A stretch of 64,000 bases of DNA from an uncultured Trichormus sp. (GCA_936914905.1 CAKZGI010000290.1:1-64000); one strand, 5' to 3'. Counted from the first letter of the stretch, positions 38,376 to 51,874 are shown. Notes: a model not told the origin generated them from the letters alone. A program made the numbers and translations.

Positions 38376-39215
38376 CTAAAATAATTCTAAAATTTTCTGT
38401 GCTAGTTGAATATGCAGATTATGACTGGCTTTGTATGCCAAGAAATGAGCAAGGGGAAATTTGCCCAGTAAGCTAATGTCTCCTACTAAATCCAGGATTT
38501 TATGACGTACTGGTTCATTTGCAAATCTCAATGGTGGATTTAACCAACCATCAGAACCACAAACCAGGGCATTATCCAAGCTGCCACCTTTGATTAATCC
38601 TGATTTTTGCAGATATTCAATTTGATGTAATAAACCAAAAGTACGAGCCGGGGCAATTTCTGTAATAAAGGTATTTTCTAGATTAGTAGATAATGACCAA
38701 CTGTGCCATTGATTACCAATAGCTGGTAAATCAAAATCAATCCCATAGCTAAAACGGGTTTCTGGCGCAGGTAGGGCGCATATAAAAGCATCCCCTTGAT
38801 GCACCCAAAGCGGTTCTTTAATAAATATCGGTGATTGTTCGTCACAGACCGGTTGTAATACTAAGCCCACTGCGGCAATGCTATCAGTCCAAACCTGAGC
38901 GGAACCATCTAAAAGTGGCACTTCTGAACCATCAATTTCAATGCGAGCATTATCTACACCCATAGCAGACAAGGCTGCCAATAAATGTTCTACTGTGCGG
39001 ACATAAACCTCCTCTGTACCCAACTGAGTAGAAAGAAGAGTCTGATTAACAGCAGTAACTGTGGCGGGAATAATAGGAGAATTAGGCAAATCCACCCGCA
39101 CAAAATAGCGATCACTTCCCGATTCTGCTGGTAGTATCCTCAAACTGGTACTCACACCACTATGCAGCCCGACACCCTTTTGGATAACTTCCGCAGCTAA
39201 AGTGTGTTGGTGCAT
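38376..39215 (-). CDS. lpxC: UDP-3-O-acyl-GlcNAc deacetylase LpxC
   Basis: A 279-residue zinc deacetylase, the committed step of lipid A synthesis. Zinc-site motifs are present: [29 protein letters not shown], and [19 protein letters not shown]. The sequence begins [20 protein letters not shown], where the first His-rich segment contains the conserved GVGLHSG. The start is the ATG at 39215. A long STRR lies between it and bamA. Confidence 0.92.
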   Translation of the reverse strand: MHQHTLAAEVIQKGVGLHSGVSTSLRILPAESGSDRYFVRVDLPNSPIIPATVTAVNQTLLSTQLGTEEVYVRTVEHLLAALSAMGVDNARIEIDGSEVPLLDGSAQVWTDSIAAVGLVLQPVCDEQSPIFIKEPLWVHQGDAFICALPAPETRFSYGIDFDLPAIGNQWHSWSLSTNLENTFITEIAPARTFGLLHQIEYLQKSGLIKGGSLDNALVCGSDGWLNPPLRFANEPVRHKILDLVGDISLLGKFPLAHFLAYKASHNLHIQLAQKILELF

Positions 39216-39299
39216 AGACCAAAAGCCAATATATTTACGTTGTTATTACTCATTTGATCGATATTTAGATTTAGTACACACCCTGATTTTCAAAAGTTA

Positions 39300-39396
39300 T
39301 TCAGTTATCAGTTATCAGTTATCAACTATCAGTTATCAACTATCAGTTATCAACTATCAATTATCAACTATCAATTATCAATTGCTAACTGATAAC
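39300..39396. repeat. STRR tract between bamA and lpxC
   Basis: About 13 units of heptamers close to TTATCAG, TTATCAA and CTATCAA/G lie in the 189-base gap between the bamA end and the lpxC start. The tract is AT-rich and could act as a spacer or a weak terminator. Confidence 0.85.
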
Positions 39397-39404
39397 TGAC
39401 CAAT

Positions 39405-41942
39405 TTAAAACCTTTCCCCTATCCCGAAATTAATGCGGCTATCACCATCATCGCTGATACCGTAGTCTATACGAATTGGTCCTAATGGTGACTGTACACG
39501 CACACCTAGACCATAACCATAGCCAGTACCATTTTTGTTCAAAATTTCCGCCGTTCTGGTGCTGCTTCCCAGGTCACTACCGTAATCAAAAAACAGAGCG
39601 CCACTGACTACAGAAAAGACAGGAAAACGATACTCAACAGATGCTTGTACATAGCTACGTCCAGTTGCTAATCTGCCTTCATCGTAACCCCGGACAGAAT
39701 TACTACCACCAAGGGTAAAGGCCTCGTAGGGAGGTAAATCACCGAGAATTGTACCCCCTTGGAGGTTAAATGCTAGGGTTTGTGCACCTTTACCAAAGCC
39801 GAGGAATTTTACTGGTAAATATTGGCTGTAGTTACCCCGTAACCTGGTCAGTAAAATATTGCCTTGTCCCACGGGTACAGATTGGTCAACTCCGACACGG
39901 AGGTAAGAACCATTGGTAGGTTGTAAGGGATTATTACGGCGATCACGTTGTGCGCCCAGTTGTAATAATAGCAAATCGTCTTCACCTGTACCTGATTGCA
40001 TCAGAGGAATTGTAGGGCTAATCTGATTGCCATGATCATCAAATATCGCCCCTTCTTTTCTCAGATTACCATCAGCATCACGGCTAGAAACTCGTTGATA
40101 CTGCAAACCTGCTGAAGCTGTCCATTTTGGCTTTTGGTAAGGATTAGCAGAAATAGGACGGGTAAAGGATACACCACCGCCTAAACGGGTAATTCGGGGG
40201 CGGTCCTGGTCATCTTTACTAGTAATATCACTAGGGTCAAACGTTTCTATGGCGTCATTTTTACCTTCGAAAATCAGAGAAATTGAACGACGACGGAAAA
40301 TATTGGCTGTGTAGGAAGTACGGTAAGGATCACCAGCAATCCAAGGATCTGTAAACCGCAGGTCAAACAGCAATTCTCTTTCTCCTAACTGAACCTCAGC
40401 CCCCAGTTTCTGCGCTCTACCCCCCAGGTTTTGCTGTTGATAGCTAACAGTACCAAATAACCCACTGGCAGAACTAATACCCGCACCAGCAGCGATTGAA
40501 CCACTACTGCGTTCCGCCACATTGAGTACCACATCTACCTTACTTGGATCTGTACCAGGATCAAGGGACACATTTACATCTTCAAATAATCCTAAACCAA
40601 ATATCCTTTGCAGGTCTTTCTGGACGATGTTGCGGTTAAATACCTGACCAGGCTTTAATTCAAATTCTCGCTTAATTACATAATCTTTTGTTCGTCCGCG
40701 AATGGGATTACCTTTGTCGTCTACTTCCTCACCCTGTTTGTTGCGGAAACGGACTTTGATATTTTCTACTACCCCTTCTGCTACTTGTAGGGTAACAACT
40801 CCATTCTCTGAAACTTTAGGTGCTCCAATCACGTTGGCCAGCACATAACCTTGGTCTTGATACTTTTTGGTTAATTCTTTAATTCCTTCTTGTAAATCTC
40901 GCAAATTCAAGATTTGTCCATACTGTTTACTGAAGATTTCATCTACAGTTTTGGCAGGTATGACTGAAGCTAATCCGGGAACTGGTGTAGCTTCTACTTG
41001 TACTTTACTCAGAACCGGGTTAGGACTAACAACGAAACTCACCCTTACACCCAAGGGCGTATCTTCTGGCATGGCTTGCACGTTGGAGAAAAAGCCTGTG
41101 GCAAAGATAGCATTAATATCTTCTTGGAGTTGGGAGCGAGTAGTTGTTTGTCCTGCTTGGGTACTAATCGCCTGATAAACTTTATCTTCTAGTTCTTTTG
41201 CAACAGCACCAGTTGGAGATTTGACTGCTACTTCTGAAACTAATACACGAGGTTCTGCTGTTGGTGTTGTTTCGGGATTAGTCGGGAAAGCTGGTTGTCC
41301 TATGGGTGGTTCGAGTTTTTCCTGTGTATAATTTCTTGCAGGAGTTACTTCTGATTTTTGTCCTTGTGCTGTTTTAGATGGGGTGGTGATATTGTGGATA
41401 ATTGCTTGTGATGTCTCTATCCCTAGTGAATTGGTAGATAATAGCGATGCTTTTAGGGTTTGTGCTGTGGGGATAATTACCGCTTTCGTTTCTGTGTTTG
41501 CTGAATTACGAGCTATTGCTGTTTTTGATGAAGTACTGACATCTGGAATAGTTACTGCTTTCGTTTCTGTGTTTACTGAGTTACGAGCTATTGCTGTTTT
41601 TAAGGCTTGTGCTGTTTTTGATGAGGTGCTGATCTTTGAAGGAATTACTTCTGGTGTTGCTATTACTGTTGACTCAGTGGTTAAGGCTGAAACAGGAGTT
41701 ATGGAGGATGGAGATTCGGTTTCTCTAACTTCTGTTTTCGTGACTATGACTGATTCTTGTTGTTGATCAAGATGATTCTGACTGCTTTTCTGTGGTAGAT
41801 GTTGGTTTGTTTCTACCGTGGCGACTTCTGTTACTTGCTGAGTATAATCAGGAGTTTGTGCAGTTGCACTCAATGAACTATCAAAAGGGGTTGCGATCGC
41901 CACAACTGCCAGTAACACCGTAGATAAATGCATTTTATTCAT
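39405..41942 (-). CDS. bamA: BamA/Omp85 outer-membrane assembly protein
   Basis: An approximately 845-residue precursor. The signal segment is MHLSTVLLAVVAIATPFDSS. A long Ser/Thr-rich, low-complexity region with a repeat (NSVNTETKAV / NSANTETKAV) follows to about residue 220, then POTRA domains (VLVSEVAVKSPTGAVAKELE, VLSKVQVEATPVPGLASVIP, GVVENIKVRFRNKQGEEVDD) and a C-terminal beta-barrel with the family end FGIGERF. Internal RLRGNYSQYL and GGSNSVRGYDEGRLATGRSY match the barrel signature. It inserts beta-barrel proteins in the outer membrane. I used the ATG at 41942 with AAGAGGA close by; the frame opens 18 bases earlier. purC is 59 bases upstream. Confidence 0.92.
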   Translation of the reverse strand: MNKMHLSTVLLAVVAIATPFDSSLSATAQTPDYTQQVTEVATVETNQHLPQKSSQNHLDQQQESVIVTKTEVRETESPSSITPVSALTTESTVIATPEVIPSKISTSSKTAQALKTAIARNSVNTETKAVTIPDVSTSSKTAIARNSANTETKAVIIPTAQTLKASLLSTNSLGIETSQAIIHNITTPSKTAQGQKSEVTPARNYTQEKLEPPIGQPAFPTNPETTPTAEPRVLVSEVAVKSPTGAVAKELEDKVYQAISTQAGQTTTRSQLQEDINAIFATGFFSNVQAMPEDTPLGVRVSFVVSPNPVLSKVQVEATPVPGLASVIPAKTVDEIFSKQYGQILNLRDLQEGIKELTKKYQDQGYVLANVIGAPKVSENGVVTLQVAEGVVENIKVRFRNKQGEEVDDKGNPIRGRTKDYVIKREFELKPGQVFNRNIVQKDLQRIFGLGLFEDVNVSLDPGTDPSKVDVVLNVAERSSGSIAAGAGISSASGLFGTVSYQQQNLGGRAQKLGAEVQLGERELLFDLRFTDPWIAGDPYRTSYTANIFRRRSISLIFEGKNDAIETFDPSDITSKDDQDRPRITRLGGGVSFTRPISANPYQKPKWTASAGLQYQRVSSRDADGNLRKEGAIFDDHGNQISPTIPLMQSGTGEDDLLLLQLGAQRDRRNNPLQPTNGSYLRVGVDQSVPVGQGNILLTRLRGNYSQYLPVKFLGFGKGAQTLAFNLQGGTILGDLPPYEAFTLGGSNSVRGYDEGRLATGRSYVQASVEYRFPVFSVVSGALFFDYGSDLGSSTRTAEILNKNGTGYGYGLGVRVQSPLGPIRIDYGISDDGDSRINFGIGERF

Positions 41943-42000
41943 ATTCCTCTTCACTACCACACTTACCGCTTTGCGGAATTCAAAATTAAAAATTAAAAAT

Positions 42001-42741
42001 TCAAGGCTTTCGGCTTTCCAGCACTTTTAATACTCGTTGTAAAACCTCCTGGTAGGCATTCTCTACATTCCCTAAATCCCTGCGAAAACGGTCTTTATCC
42101 ATTACTCGACGGTTAGGATCGTTTTCAGCCATGTCCCACAAACGACAGGTATCAGGACTAATTTCATCTGCTAGAAGCAACTGCTTTTGTGAGTCCAAAC
42201 CAAATTCGAGTTTAAAGTCTACTAGGGTAATCCCACACTGTTGCCAAAAATCCTTGAGAAACTCGTTGATTTGCAATGCAAGATAGGTAATACTGTCAAC
42301 TTGTTCCTCTGTAGCTAGTTTTAGCAAAAGTAAGCGATCGCGTGTTAGCAATGGATCTCCTAATTTGTCGTCTTTGTAATAAAACTCTACCAAAGGCTGT
42401 GACAGAACTGTACCTAATGATAATCCTGTTTGTTGACACAGGCTCCCAGCCGCAATATTTCTGACAACTACTTCTAATGGCAAAATTTTAACTGCTCTGA
42501 CCCGCATTTGATTAGGGGCTGGAGAATCAATAAAATGAGTCTTAATACTATGGGATTCTAACTGTTGAAACAATTTGCTGGAAAGGGTACAGTTTATGCT
42601 GCCTTTCCCCTGGATACTGCCACGCTTTTGTGCGTTAAATGCCGTTGCATCATCTTTAAAATCAGCCAGCAAAACGTCCGGCTCGTCTGTGCTGTAAAGG
42701 ATTTTTGCCTTGCCTTCGTAGAGTTTAGTTTGAACAAACAT
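42001..42741 (-). CDS. purC: SAICAR synthetase PurC
   Basis: A 246-residue enzyme of purine synthesis that joins CAIR and aspartate using ATP. Motifs: LYEGKAKILYSTDEPDVLLA, FKDDATAFNAQKRGSIQGKG, FIDSPAPNQMRVRAVKILPL, VVRNIAAGSLCQQTGL, LVDFKLEFGLD, LADEISPDTCRLWD. The start is the ATG at 42741. It is the first gene of a minus-strand run with bamA-lpxC-fabZ-lpxA-lpxB, an order also found in other cyanobacteria. Confidence 0.94.
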   Translation of the reverse strand: MFVQTKLYEGKAKILYSTDEPDVLLADFKDDATAFNAQKRGSIQGKGSINCTLSSKLFQQLESHSIKTHFIDSPAPNQMRVRAVKILPLEVVVRNIAAGSLCQQTGLSLGTVLSQPLVEFYYKDDKLGDPLLTRDRLLLLKLATEEQVDSITYLALQINEFLKDFWQQCGITLVDFKLEFGLDSQKQLLLADEISPDTCRLWDMAENDPNRRVMDKDRFRRDLGNVENAYQEVLQRVLKVLESRKP

Positions 42742-43516
42742 AATAATTTAGATACAGTTGGAGAACAATTGATATTTGGGGGAAGAAAAAACCTTTAACC
42801 CAAACCCAGTAAACTTTTCCCAAGTCCAGTTAGGTGGGCAAAACCGAGTACCAAGTAGTATTCAGAGGGTAATGGTTTCAAGCTTAACTATTTTCTTATA
42901 AGATAGTAGGCTTTCTTATAAAAGAGTAGGCTGAAAACCCTTGAGGTTGGAGTCAGGAATCAGGAGTTCAGAGCAAAGAATTAATTCTTCCCCCTGCACC
43001 CCACTTTCCATTTTTCCTATTCCCCTGTCTTTTCGGTGAAACGGGTAAACTCTGCACAAAACTTTCATGATTTTCGTTAACTTTTTGTAATTTTTGGTAA
43101 ATAAAATTTTATAATACTCTAAAAAAGTATATATTAATACTTTAATTACTTGTCTTTTAGTTGAAGTTAATTAAAACCCATTTTTGTAAATTAAGGAATA
43201 AAATGAAATAATTGAGAGAATGTGAGCAGTGTGGAAATCTTCCTCTAGGAGATTGTAATATTTATTTATATAATTTATATACCGGGTAAGTGTTCGTAAA
43301 TAGCCTTGGTGAATTTCGCATAAACTTTTTTTGACAACTTTTTACTTAATGGCTTAAGTCTTGATTCATTATGTCAAAGTTGATATTGACTAATCTCTGA
43401 ATCACTTTGTCGTAATCATGCTTTAATCATTAGCATTTTCCTCGCTGAACACAATACAGATCAGAGTGGTTAGTGGTTATGCTACAAACAAGAAAATCAG
43501 GAGGAGAGTTAAATAT
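42742..43516. other. Long intergenic region, divergent promoters
   Basis: 775 bases without a gene. It has very AT-rich tracts (around 43080-43300) and a 20-base tandem duplication (42891..42930). It serves as upstream region of purC on one side and the DUF7219 gene on the other. No motif I can name. Confidence 0.45.
42891..42930. repeat. 20-base tandem duplication
   Basis: TTTCTTATAAGATAGTAGGC at 42891..42910 is followed by a copy differing at two positions at 42911..42930. Confidence 0.85.
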
Positions 43517-43795
43517 ATGGAGAAAAAAATGGTTAGTAAAGATGATTTTCTCTATCCTCGTGGTCGCTACTACGGTCATGTACAGCCTGAGAACTTGGTT
43601 TTTAATGCAAATTTACAGGAATTTGCCCAGAGAGTAAGTTACATCTGCAACCTAGAAACCAGTGGCAAACTTCCACCAGGGGAAGCTTACAAACAAATCA
43701 AAATGCTGTGGAAGCAGTTAAAACGCTCAAAAAAGCAACTGAGAATAGGTGAAGACCCCTTTCAAGACAAAGGTTCTGACTCAGAGGATGAGTGA
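43517..43795 (+). CDS. DUF7219 family protein
   Basis: A 92-residue hydrophilic protein from the ATG at 43517 (MEKKMVSKDDFLYPRGRYYG), preceded by AGGAGGAG. The conserved core is VQPENLVFNANLQEFAQRVS, YICNLETSGKLPPGEAYKQI and MLWKQLKRSKK. I know this as a conserved cyanobacterial family (DUF7219) of unknown function. The tail is acidic (SDSEDE). The frame upstream of 43517 is not conserved-looking. It is intact. Confidence 0.7.
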   Translation: MEKKMVSKDDFLYPRGRYYGHVQPENLVFNANLQEFAQRVSYICNLETSGKLPPGEAYKQIKMLWKQLKRSKKQLRIGEDPFQDKGSDSEDE

Positions 43796-43867
43796 TTGGA
43801 GATTTGGGAGATGGGGAAGATGGGGAAGATGAAGGAGAACATTCTTTACGTACACCCTTACACCCCG

Positions 43868-46462
43868 CTACTTTGTTACTATTGTCCAGACACCATCCCA
43901 GGAAGTTGGTGGTGGTGTTTTTTGGTAATTGTAGGCAGGTTCAAGGTGGGTATGTACGGCTTGGTCTGTAGGTCGAATTCGTTTGGCAATTTCAAAGCTG
44001 GCGATCGCTTGGGTAAAATTTCGTGATATATAAGCACCACGTCCAGCATCATAATGGTATAAAAAATCTTGGGTGTTAGCATCTAGGGGGATGGTGCGAT
44101 CGCCAATTAATTCATAAATATCTACAGCCTGATGTTTTCCTTTGACACGAATTCTATCTAGTTGACGCACCCAGACGCGATCAGCGCATACTTTATAAGT
44201 AAATTAACTTAAAATAATATCACATCCATATTCTTTTGTCACTCCTTCTAAGCGGGAACTTAAATTCACCCCATCGCCAATCACTGTATAATCCATGCGT
44301 TTCCGAGAACCAATATTTCCCAAAACCACTTCCCCTGAACTAATACCAATACCAAAATGGATTTGCCGCTGGGATTGAATAATTCGCTTCTCATTAAATT
44401 CTTCCAGTCTTTGGCGCGCATATCCAATGCGGATTGTATTGCTCGCCAGCCAAGGGTGATTTTCTGTTAATGGTAGTGGGGCACCAAATACCGCCATTAA
44501 AGCATCACCAATAAACTTATCTAAAGTTCCTTCATAGCAAAAAACTGATTCCACCATGGTTTCAAAATACTGATTGAGCAAGGATACCACCTCCGCTGCT
44601 CCCAAGTTTTCTGTTTTGTCAGTATAAACACGGATGTCAAAAAATAAAATAGTGACTTCTTTACGTTCACCCACCATTAAACTATCATCTCCCAGCGCCA
44701 TAACTTGCTCGGCTACGTGGGGTGTGAGATAAAGATACATAGTGCTTTTGAGGCGTTTTTCTCTACTGATATCTGATATCTTCCAAGACCACTAAACCAC
44801 CCCTCACACCTCCTTCTGGGTTAGTTAAGGGATTGACAGTTAGATTGATGCTACGTTCTAATATTTTGACTACATCAGCACTAAGTAACTCAGATTGTGG
44901 GGTGAGGGGTTGATTCCAAGGTATAAAAATATTATGATTATTGCGAGCGCGCACCGCCAAAATTAACTTCTGATTTTTCAATCCTGGATTTTGAGTTATA
45001 TTGCTATCCAAGTCATACAATCCCACTTGTAAATTTTGCTCTGGGACATAATGCCTAGCTGCATACTTTAAACTATCTTCCAGACGCGGTTGCAAATTTT
45101 CAATTGGTACAACCTCCCAAACTGCACGACCCAGTAAATTTTATTTCCACAACAGCTTATTGGTTTTACCATTAGCTAACTTCAAAGGACAACCAAGTAA
45201 CTCTAGGGCTGCATCATTAATAGTAACTATTTGACCTTGCATATCTGTACAAATTACAGCATCAGATAGACTCTGAAGAATATCTTTTTGATACTGTCTT
45301 TCTAACAAAACACTTTCAAATAAGCAAGCATTTTCCAAAGCTATTCCTGCTTGGATATTAAAAGCTCGCATAAACTCTTCATCTGAAGTCGTAAAACTGC
45401 CTTGTTGTTTATTTATTAACTGAGTAACACCAATCAACTCACCAGCCGAATTGAAAAATGGTAAACATAGAATATTACGAGTTATATATCCAGTTTTGTT
45501 ATCTGCAGTTGGATCAAAGCGAGGATATTGATAAGCATCGGGGATATTTAGTGCTTGACCTGTAGAGGTGACATAATAAGCAATACCACGATTAGAAGGA
45601 ATGCGGACTTCTATCAATTTTGTATCATTAACAGTGGCTACTTTTGTCCACAGTTCCCCCATTTCTTTGCGATACAAAACATAGTGTACTGCGGTCTGCT
45701 TGCATTAAAATCCTGGCTTGTTACATGACTATCTGCAAAGTTACTTCTAAATCCAAACTTTGTCCTAAAGTTTGGGTAGCACGCAAAAAAGCCGTTGCAC
45801 CCCGTTGATTTCGAGCCGCTACATAGAAAGATTGGCAACTTTCCAAGATAATACCAATAGAAGCAGCAAAGTCTCGAAAAGACTCTTAATCATCATGATC
45901 AAATGGAATATCACCAGCTTTATTTGCCAGTTTTACTACAGCTACAATTTGCTTTTTGCTACTCACAACCGGCATACATGAAAGATTGCGAATTGTATAG
46001 CCCATTTGTTTTTCCAACTCTCGACTAAAAAGAGGATGAGCAGCTGTTTCCGAAATATTGAGATATTGACCTGTGCTGGCCACTTGACTAGGAATACCTA
46101 CATTTAAGGGAGGGAGTGCGAATTCCTAGGAGTTTTTGGCTATTATCTTGGGGAACTTTTGACCATAGTTGAGACTTATCATAGTCCACTGAAAAAATAG
46201 CTGTATGTTCTGCTTGGAGAATTTGACCGATTTTGAGTGTGATGGCTTCTAGCACTTTCTCCAGCATACTTTCTAGAGCTTCATTCTTGATAAGATCAAT
46301 AGCTCTGAGAAATTGTTGAAATTCAGCGGTGATAAAGTCAAGTAAGCAAACAAATTCATTAACCGAAAGGTCTCTAACGCTACTCAGTAGAGCGTGGGTG
46401 CGATTAACTTATATCAGTTCAGTTAATGTAGCCAAGACGGTGCCGGCGTTGGGAAGTGTCAT
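43868..46462 (-). pseudogene. GAF-GAF-PAS adenylate/guanylate cyclase, multiply disrupted
   Basis: The reading pieces follow the usual order of cyanobacterial CyaB-like cyclases. They are an N-terminal GAF (MTLPNAGTVLATLTELI, stop, then LLDFITAEFQQFLRAIDLIK), a second GAF (45141..45677), a PAS region (DMQGQIVTINDAALELLGCP), then a class III cyclase domain (44204..44740) with VTILFFDIRVYTDKTENLG, GDALMAVFGAPLPL, HFGIGISSGEVVLGNIGS and DYTVIGDGVNLSSRLE. The C-terminal tail follows to 43868. At least four breaks occur: stops near 46413 and 44204, and frame changes near 46100 and 44750. cAMP signalling from this enzyme is lost, while a Crp-family regulator remains at 59868. Confidence 0.82.
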
Positions 46463-46478
46463 AAAGTCAGTTATCAGT

Positions 46479-47672
<1,194 letters not shown>

Positions 47673-47846
47673 AAACAACTAGAACGCTGGAGGCAGAGGA
47701 GATGAGGGTGATGGGGGTGATGCTTACAGGTGTAAGTTTTTTAGTTGCCCTCACGATCAATTAAAAAACCTACCCTTGTGAGCATGGGGATGATGGGGGT
47801 GAATTAATTTATTTCCAATCCCTAGTCCCCAATCCCCAGTCACAAG

Positions 47847-49013
<1,167 letters not shown>

Positions 49014-49141
49014 TTACTCGCTGATAGCTAAATCTATCAGGTTTCTGTCCCCTCTCGCTCATTAATTCTGGTCAATTGAGGCAGAAGGCAGGAGGTAAAA
49101 GGCAGGAGTTTTTTTAATTTTTAATTTTTAATTTTTAATTT

Positions 49142-49663
49142 TCAATTGATTTTATACTGCTGGGCAATGTAATAAAACAAACGATAGTATTCTTTAAATT
49201 CCTTGCTGTTGCTTTCTCCCCGCCAATAATATTTCACCTGACCTTGAGTTATGGTCAGTGTCATAGAAGTGGTTTGTTGACTAACGTCTAGAGACAGCAC
49301 TCCAAAAACTCCCTCAGCAGTTTGAAAATTCTGTGTCTGCTGTCTTGAGTATTCTTCTTGAAGACTAACTCCTAAGTGCTTACTAGCCCACGCCCGCATC
49401 TCTACATTATTCCTGTTATTTGGTGTAACAAAGGCAATACCATCGTTATTATCAGAATTTCCTGAAGAATTCCAATTGCTGGGATAGGGAAACTCAAAAC
49501 TATAGTGCGTGTTGCTGTAGGTTTTCCAGCTAACTTCGGATGGATAAATATTGTTGATAGTACACCCAGACAGAATCATTGCCGTGCCAATAGTGCCAAT
49601 ACTGGAGACTGCACCCGCTATTACTCGCATCCATCTGCGAGTTTTTAACACAGCAATATACAT
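49142..49663 (-). CDS. PsbP-like lipoprotein, unknown function
   Basis: A 173-residue protein with an N-terminal membrane segment and a lipobox-like ILSGC at about residue 34, so it is probably anchored as a lipoprotein. The mature part (VSWKTYSNTHYSFEFPYPSN, VEMRAWASKHLGVSLQEEYS, QVKYYWRGESNSKEFKEYYR) looks like a small beta-rich domain related in pattern to PsbP/DUF1795-type proteins, a resemblance I cannot confirm. It ends in poly-T-rich intergenic repeats. The start is the ATG at 49663. Confidence 0.6.
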   Translation of the reverse strand: MYIAVLKTRRWMRVIAGAVSSIGTIGTAMILSGCTINNIYPSEVSWKTYSNTHYSFEFPYPSNWNSSGNSDNNDGIAFVTPNNRNNVEMRAWASKHLGVSLQEEYSRQQTQNFQTAEGVFGVLSLDVSQQTTSMTLTITQGQVKYYWRGESNSKEFKEYYRLFYYIAQQYKIN

Positions 49664-49898
49664 AAATCACACCCTTTACCCTACTTTACTTTCAGTATAT
49701 TTTGATTGGGTTTGCAACTCAGATTTTCATTGGGCATTGGGTATTGGAAATTATTTTCTTATCCTCCTGACTCCTAACTCCTGACTTAATATAAAGATAT
49801 ATAACAGAATAGCCGTCAAAACGTCTTCCTGTCTTGACAAGGAAAAAACGAGGCGATAAAGTGGGACACATACCCGGGTAAGACCGTTAATAAGTTAT

Positions 49899-50255
49899 AT
49901 GCAAACTAAGCAAAAAGTAACATTGTATTTATCGCCGGAATTGCATAGAAGGCTGAAGATTCGTTCCGCAGTTGACTCTGAACCGATGTCAGAGCTAGCA
50001 GAACGCGCTCTTAATTTTTACCTCACTAACTCAGAATTAGTAGAAGAGTTTGAAGAGTCTTCTTATGGCAGTTATGGCAGAACACACAGGGTATATTCCT
50101 GTCCAATTTGTGAAGGTTCGCTAATTTTACGAGATGGTGAATTAGTAACTTTGGGCAATCAACCAGGAATAATTAGTCAAGATCATCTACCCATTGATGA
50201 AATTGAACAAGATCAAACCCATCCCAAGGGTGAGGAAGAATTAGTCCCCTGCTAG
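49899..50255 (+). CDS. Ribbon-helix-helix protein with a Cys pair
   Basis: A 118-residue protein. Residues 1-50 read KVTLYLSPELHRRLKIRSAV and MSELAERALNFYLTN, a CopG/Arc-type ribbon-helix-helix DNA-binding fold. The middle has a YSCPICEGSLILRDGE segment with a CxxC pair that could bind zinc as half of a ribbon. The tail is acidic. It might be an antitoxin or a transcription regulator; no toxin gene is beside it. It is 107 bases upstream of ycf46 on the same strand. Confidence 0.72.
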   Translation: MQTKQKVTLYLSPELHRRLKIRSAVDSEPMSELAERALNFYLTNSELVEEFEESSYGSYGRTHRVYSCPICEGSLILRDGELVTLGNQPGIISQDHLPIDEIEQDQTHPKGEEELVPC

Positions 50256-50362
50256 TTAGGAATTAGGAATTATGAATGGAATGGATAAGTTCATAGTTTG
50301 TCTTTAATTAACGGCGATGATTGTACTGACTGTCTCTATAAGGTCTCAAGTAGGTCGATAGT

Positions 50363-51874
50363 ATGAAAGAAGAGCTCAATATTCTCATTCAAGCTCAATA
50401 CCCTTTAATCTACCTTGTGACCTCCGAGGAAGAACGGGCAGAGCAAGCAATCCATACAATCGCTCAATTGTTAAAGCCTCAGCGACGAGTTTACGTTTGG
50501 ACAGTAACTCACGGCATTGTGGAGTACGGTCAACCCAGGAATGTCACTCAGCATAATACCGTTTCGCCAGAGGCGGCGATTGAGTGGATAATTCGGCAGA
50601 AAGAACCCGGTATATTTATTCTTAAAGATTTACATCCTTTTATTGATGCTCCGGCAACAACGAGATCGCTTCGGGATGCGATCGCTAGTTTTAAGGGAAT
50701 GCAAAAGAACATCATTTTGATGTCTCCCATGCAGCAAGTACCAATAGAACTAGAAAAAGAAGTTGTTGTCATCGACTTCCAACTGCCGGATATGTCAGAG
50801 TTAAATAAAGTTTTAACTCAGCATCAAGAGCAGCATCGTGGTCGCAGGTTAACAACTGAGGCCAGAGAAAAGCTTCTTAGAGCAGCTTTAGGTTTAACTA
50901 AAGATGAAGCTGAGAAAGTATATCGTAAGGCTCAGGTGACAACTGGACGCTTAACGGAAGATGAAGTAGATATAGTTTTATCTGAGAAAAAGCAACTCAT
51001 CCGCCGTAACGGTATTCTAGAGTACATCGAAGAAGATGAAACTATTGAAGCAGTTGGCGGTTTGGAAGAGTTGAAAAAGTGGCTAAAACAACGCTCTAAC
51101 GCCTTTACAGAAAGAGCGAGAGAGTATGGTTTGCCCCAGCCTAAAGGGATGTTAATTCTTGGTGTTCCTGGTTGTGGTAAGTCACTAATTGCCAAAACTA
51201 CTTCCCGTCTGTGGGGTTTACCAATCTTGCGGTTAGATATGGGGCGTGTTTACGACGGCTCAATGGTGGGTCGGAGTGAAGCAAACTTGCGGAACGCTCT
51301 CAAAACAGCAGAATCAATTTCCCCAACGATTCTGTTTATCGACGAATTGGATAAATCCTTCGCTGGTAGTGCAGGTTCTGGTGATTCTGATGGGGGGACA
51401 TCAAGCAGAATTTTTGGTTCTTTTCTCACCTGGATGCAAGAAAAGAAATCTCCAGTATTTGTAATGGCGACTGCTAATCGGGTAGAACGCCTACCTGGGG
51501 AGTTTTTGAGAAAAGGTCGCTTTGATGAAATTTTCTTTGTAGATCTGCCCACACCTGAAGAACGTCAGGATATCTTCAACATTCACCTGACCAAACGCCG
51601 TGAAGATATTGCTAGATTTGATCTGGAACAACTAGCAAAAATGTCTGATGGTTTTTCTGGGGCAGAAATTGAACAAGCGATAGTGGCGGCGATGTATGAA
51701 GCTTTCGCCCAAGATCGGGAGTTTACCCAACTAGATATTATTGCTGCATTGAAGTCTACTTTGCCGCTGTCACGAACAATGCAAGAACAGGTCACAGCTT
51801 TAAGAGACTGGGCCAGACAGCGTGCCAGACCCGCAGCATCCTCTGTCGCTGAATATCAGCGCATGGAGTTCTAA
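50363..51874 (+). CDS. ycf46: AAA ATPase Ycf46
   Basis: A 503-residue AAA+ protein of the Ycf46 family, known in cyanobacteria and plastids. An N-terminal non-ATPase domain (LIYLVTSEEERAEQAIHTIA) is followed by the ATPase core: Walker A GVPGCGKSLIAKT, Walker B PTILFIDELDKSFA, sensor 1 FVMATANRVERLP and arginine-finger region FLRKGRFDEIFFVDLP. In cyanobacteria it has been linked to inorganic carbon response, but the role is not settled. Start is the ATG at 50363. It is followed by ycf35 in the same direction, after 145 bases with a possible hairpin. Confidence 0.88.
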   Translation: MKEELNILIQAQYPLIYLVTSEEERAEQAIHTIAQLLKPQRRVYVWTVTHGIVEYGQPRNVTQHNTVSPEAAIEWIIRQKEPGIFILKDLHPFIDAPATTRSLRDAIASFKGMQKNIILMSPMQQVPIELEKEVVVIDFQLPDMSELNKVLTQHQEQHRGRRLTTEAREKLLRAALGLTKDEAEKVYRKAQVTTGRLTEDEVDIVLSEKKQLIRRNGILEYIEEDETIEAVGGLEELKKWLKQRSNAFTERAREYGLPQPKGMLILGVPGCGKSLIAKTTSRLWGLPILRLDMGRVYDGSMVGRSEANLRNALKTAESISPTILFIDELDKSFAGSAGSGDSDGGTSSRIFGSFLTWMQEKKSPVFVMATANRVERLPGEFLRKGRFDEIFFVDLPTPEERQDIFNIHLTKRREDIARFDLEQLAKMSDGFSGAEIEQAIVAAMYEAFAQDREFTQLDIIAALKSTLPLSRTMQEQVTALRDWARQRARPAASSVAEYQRMEF

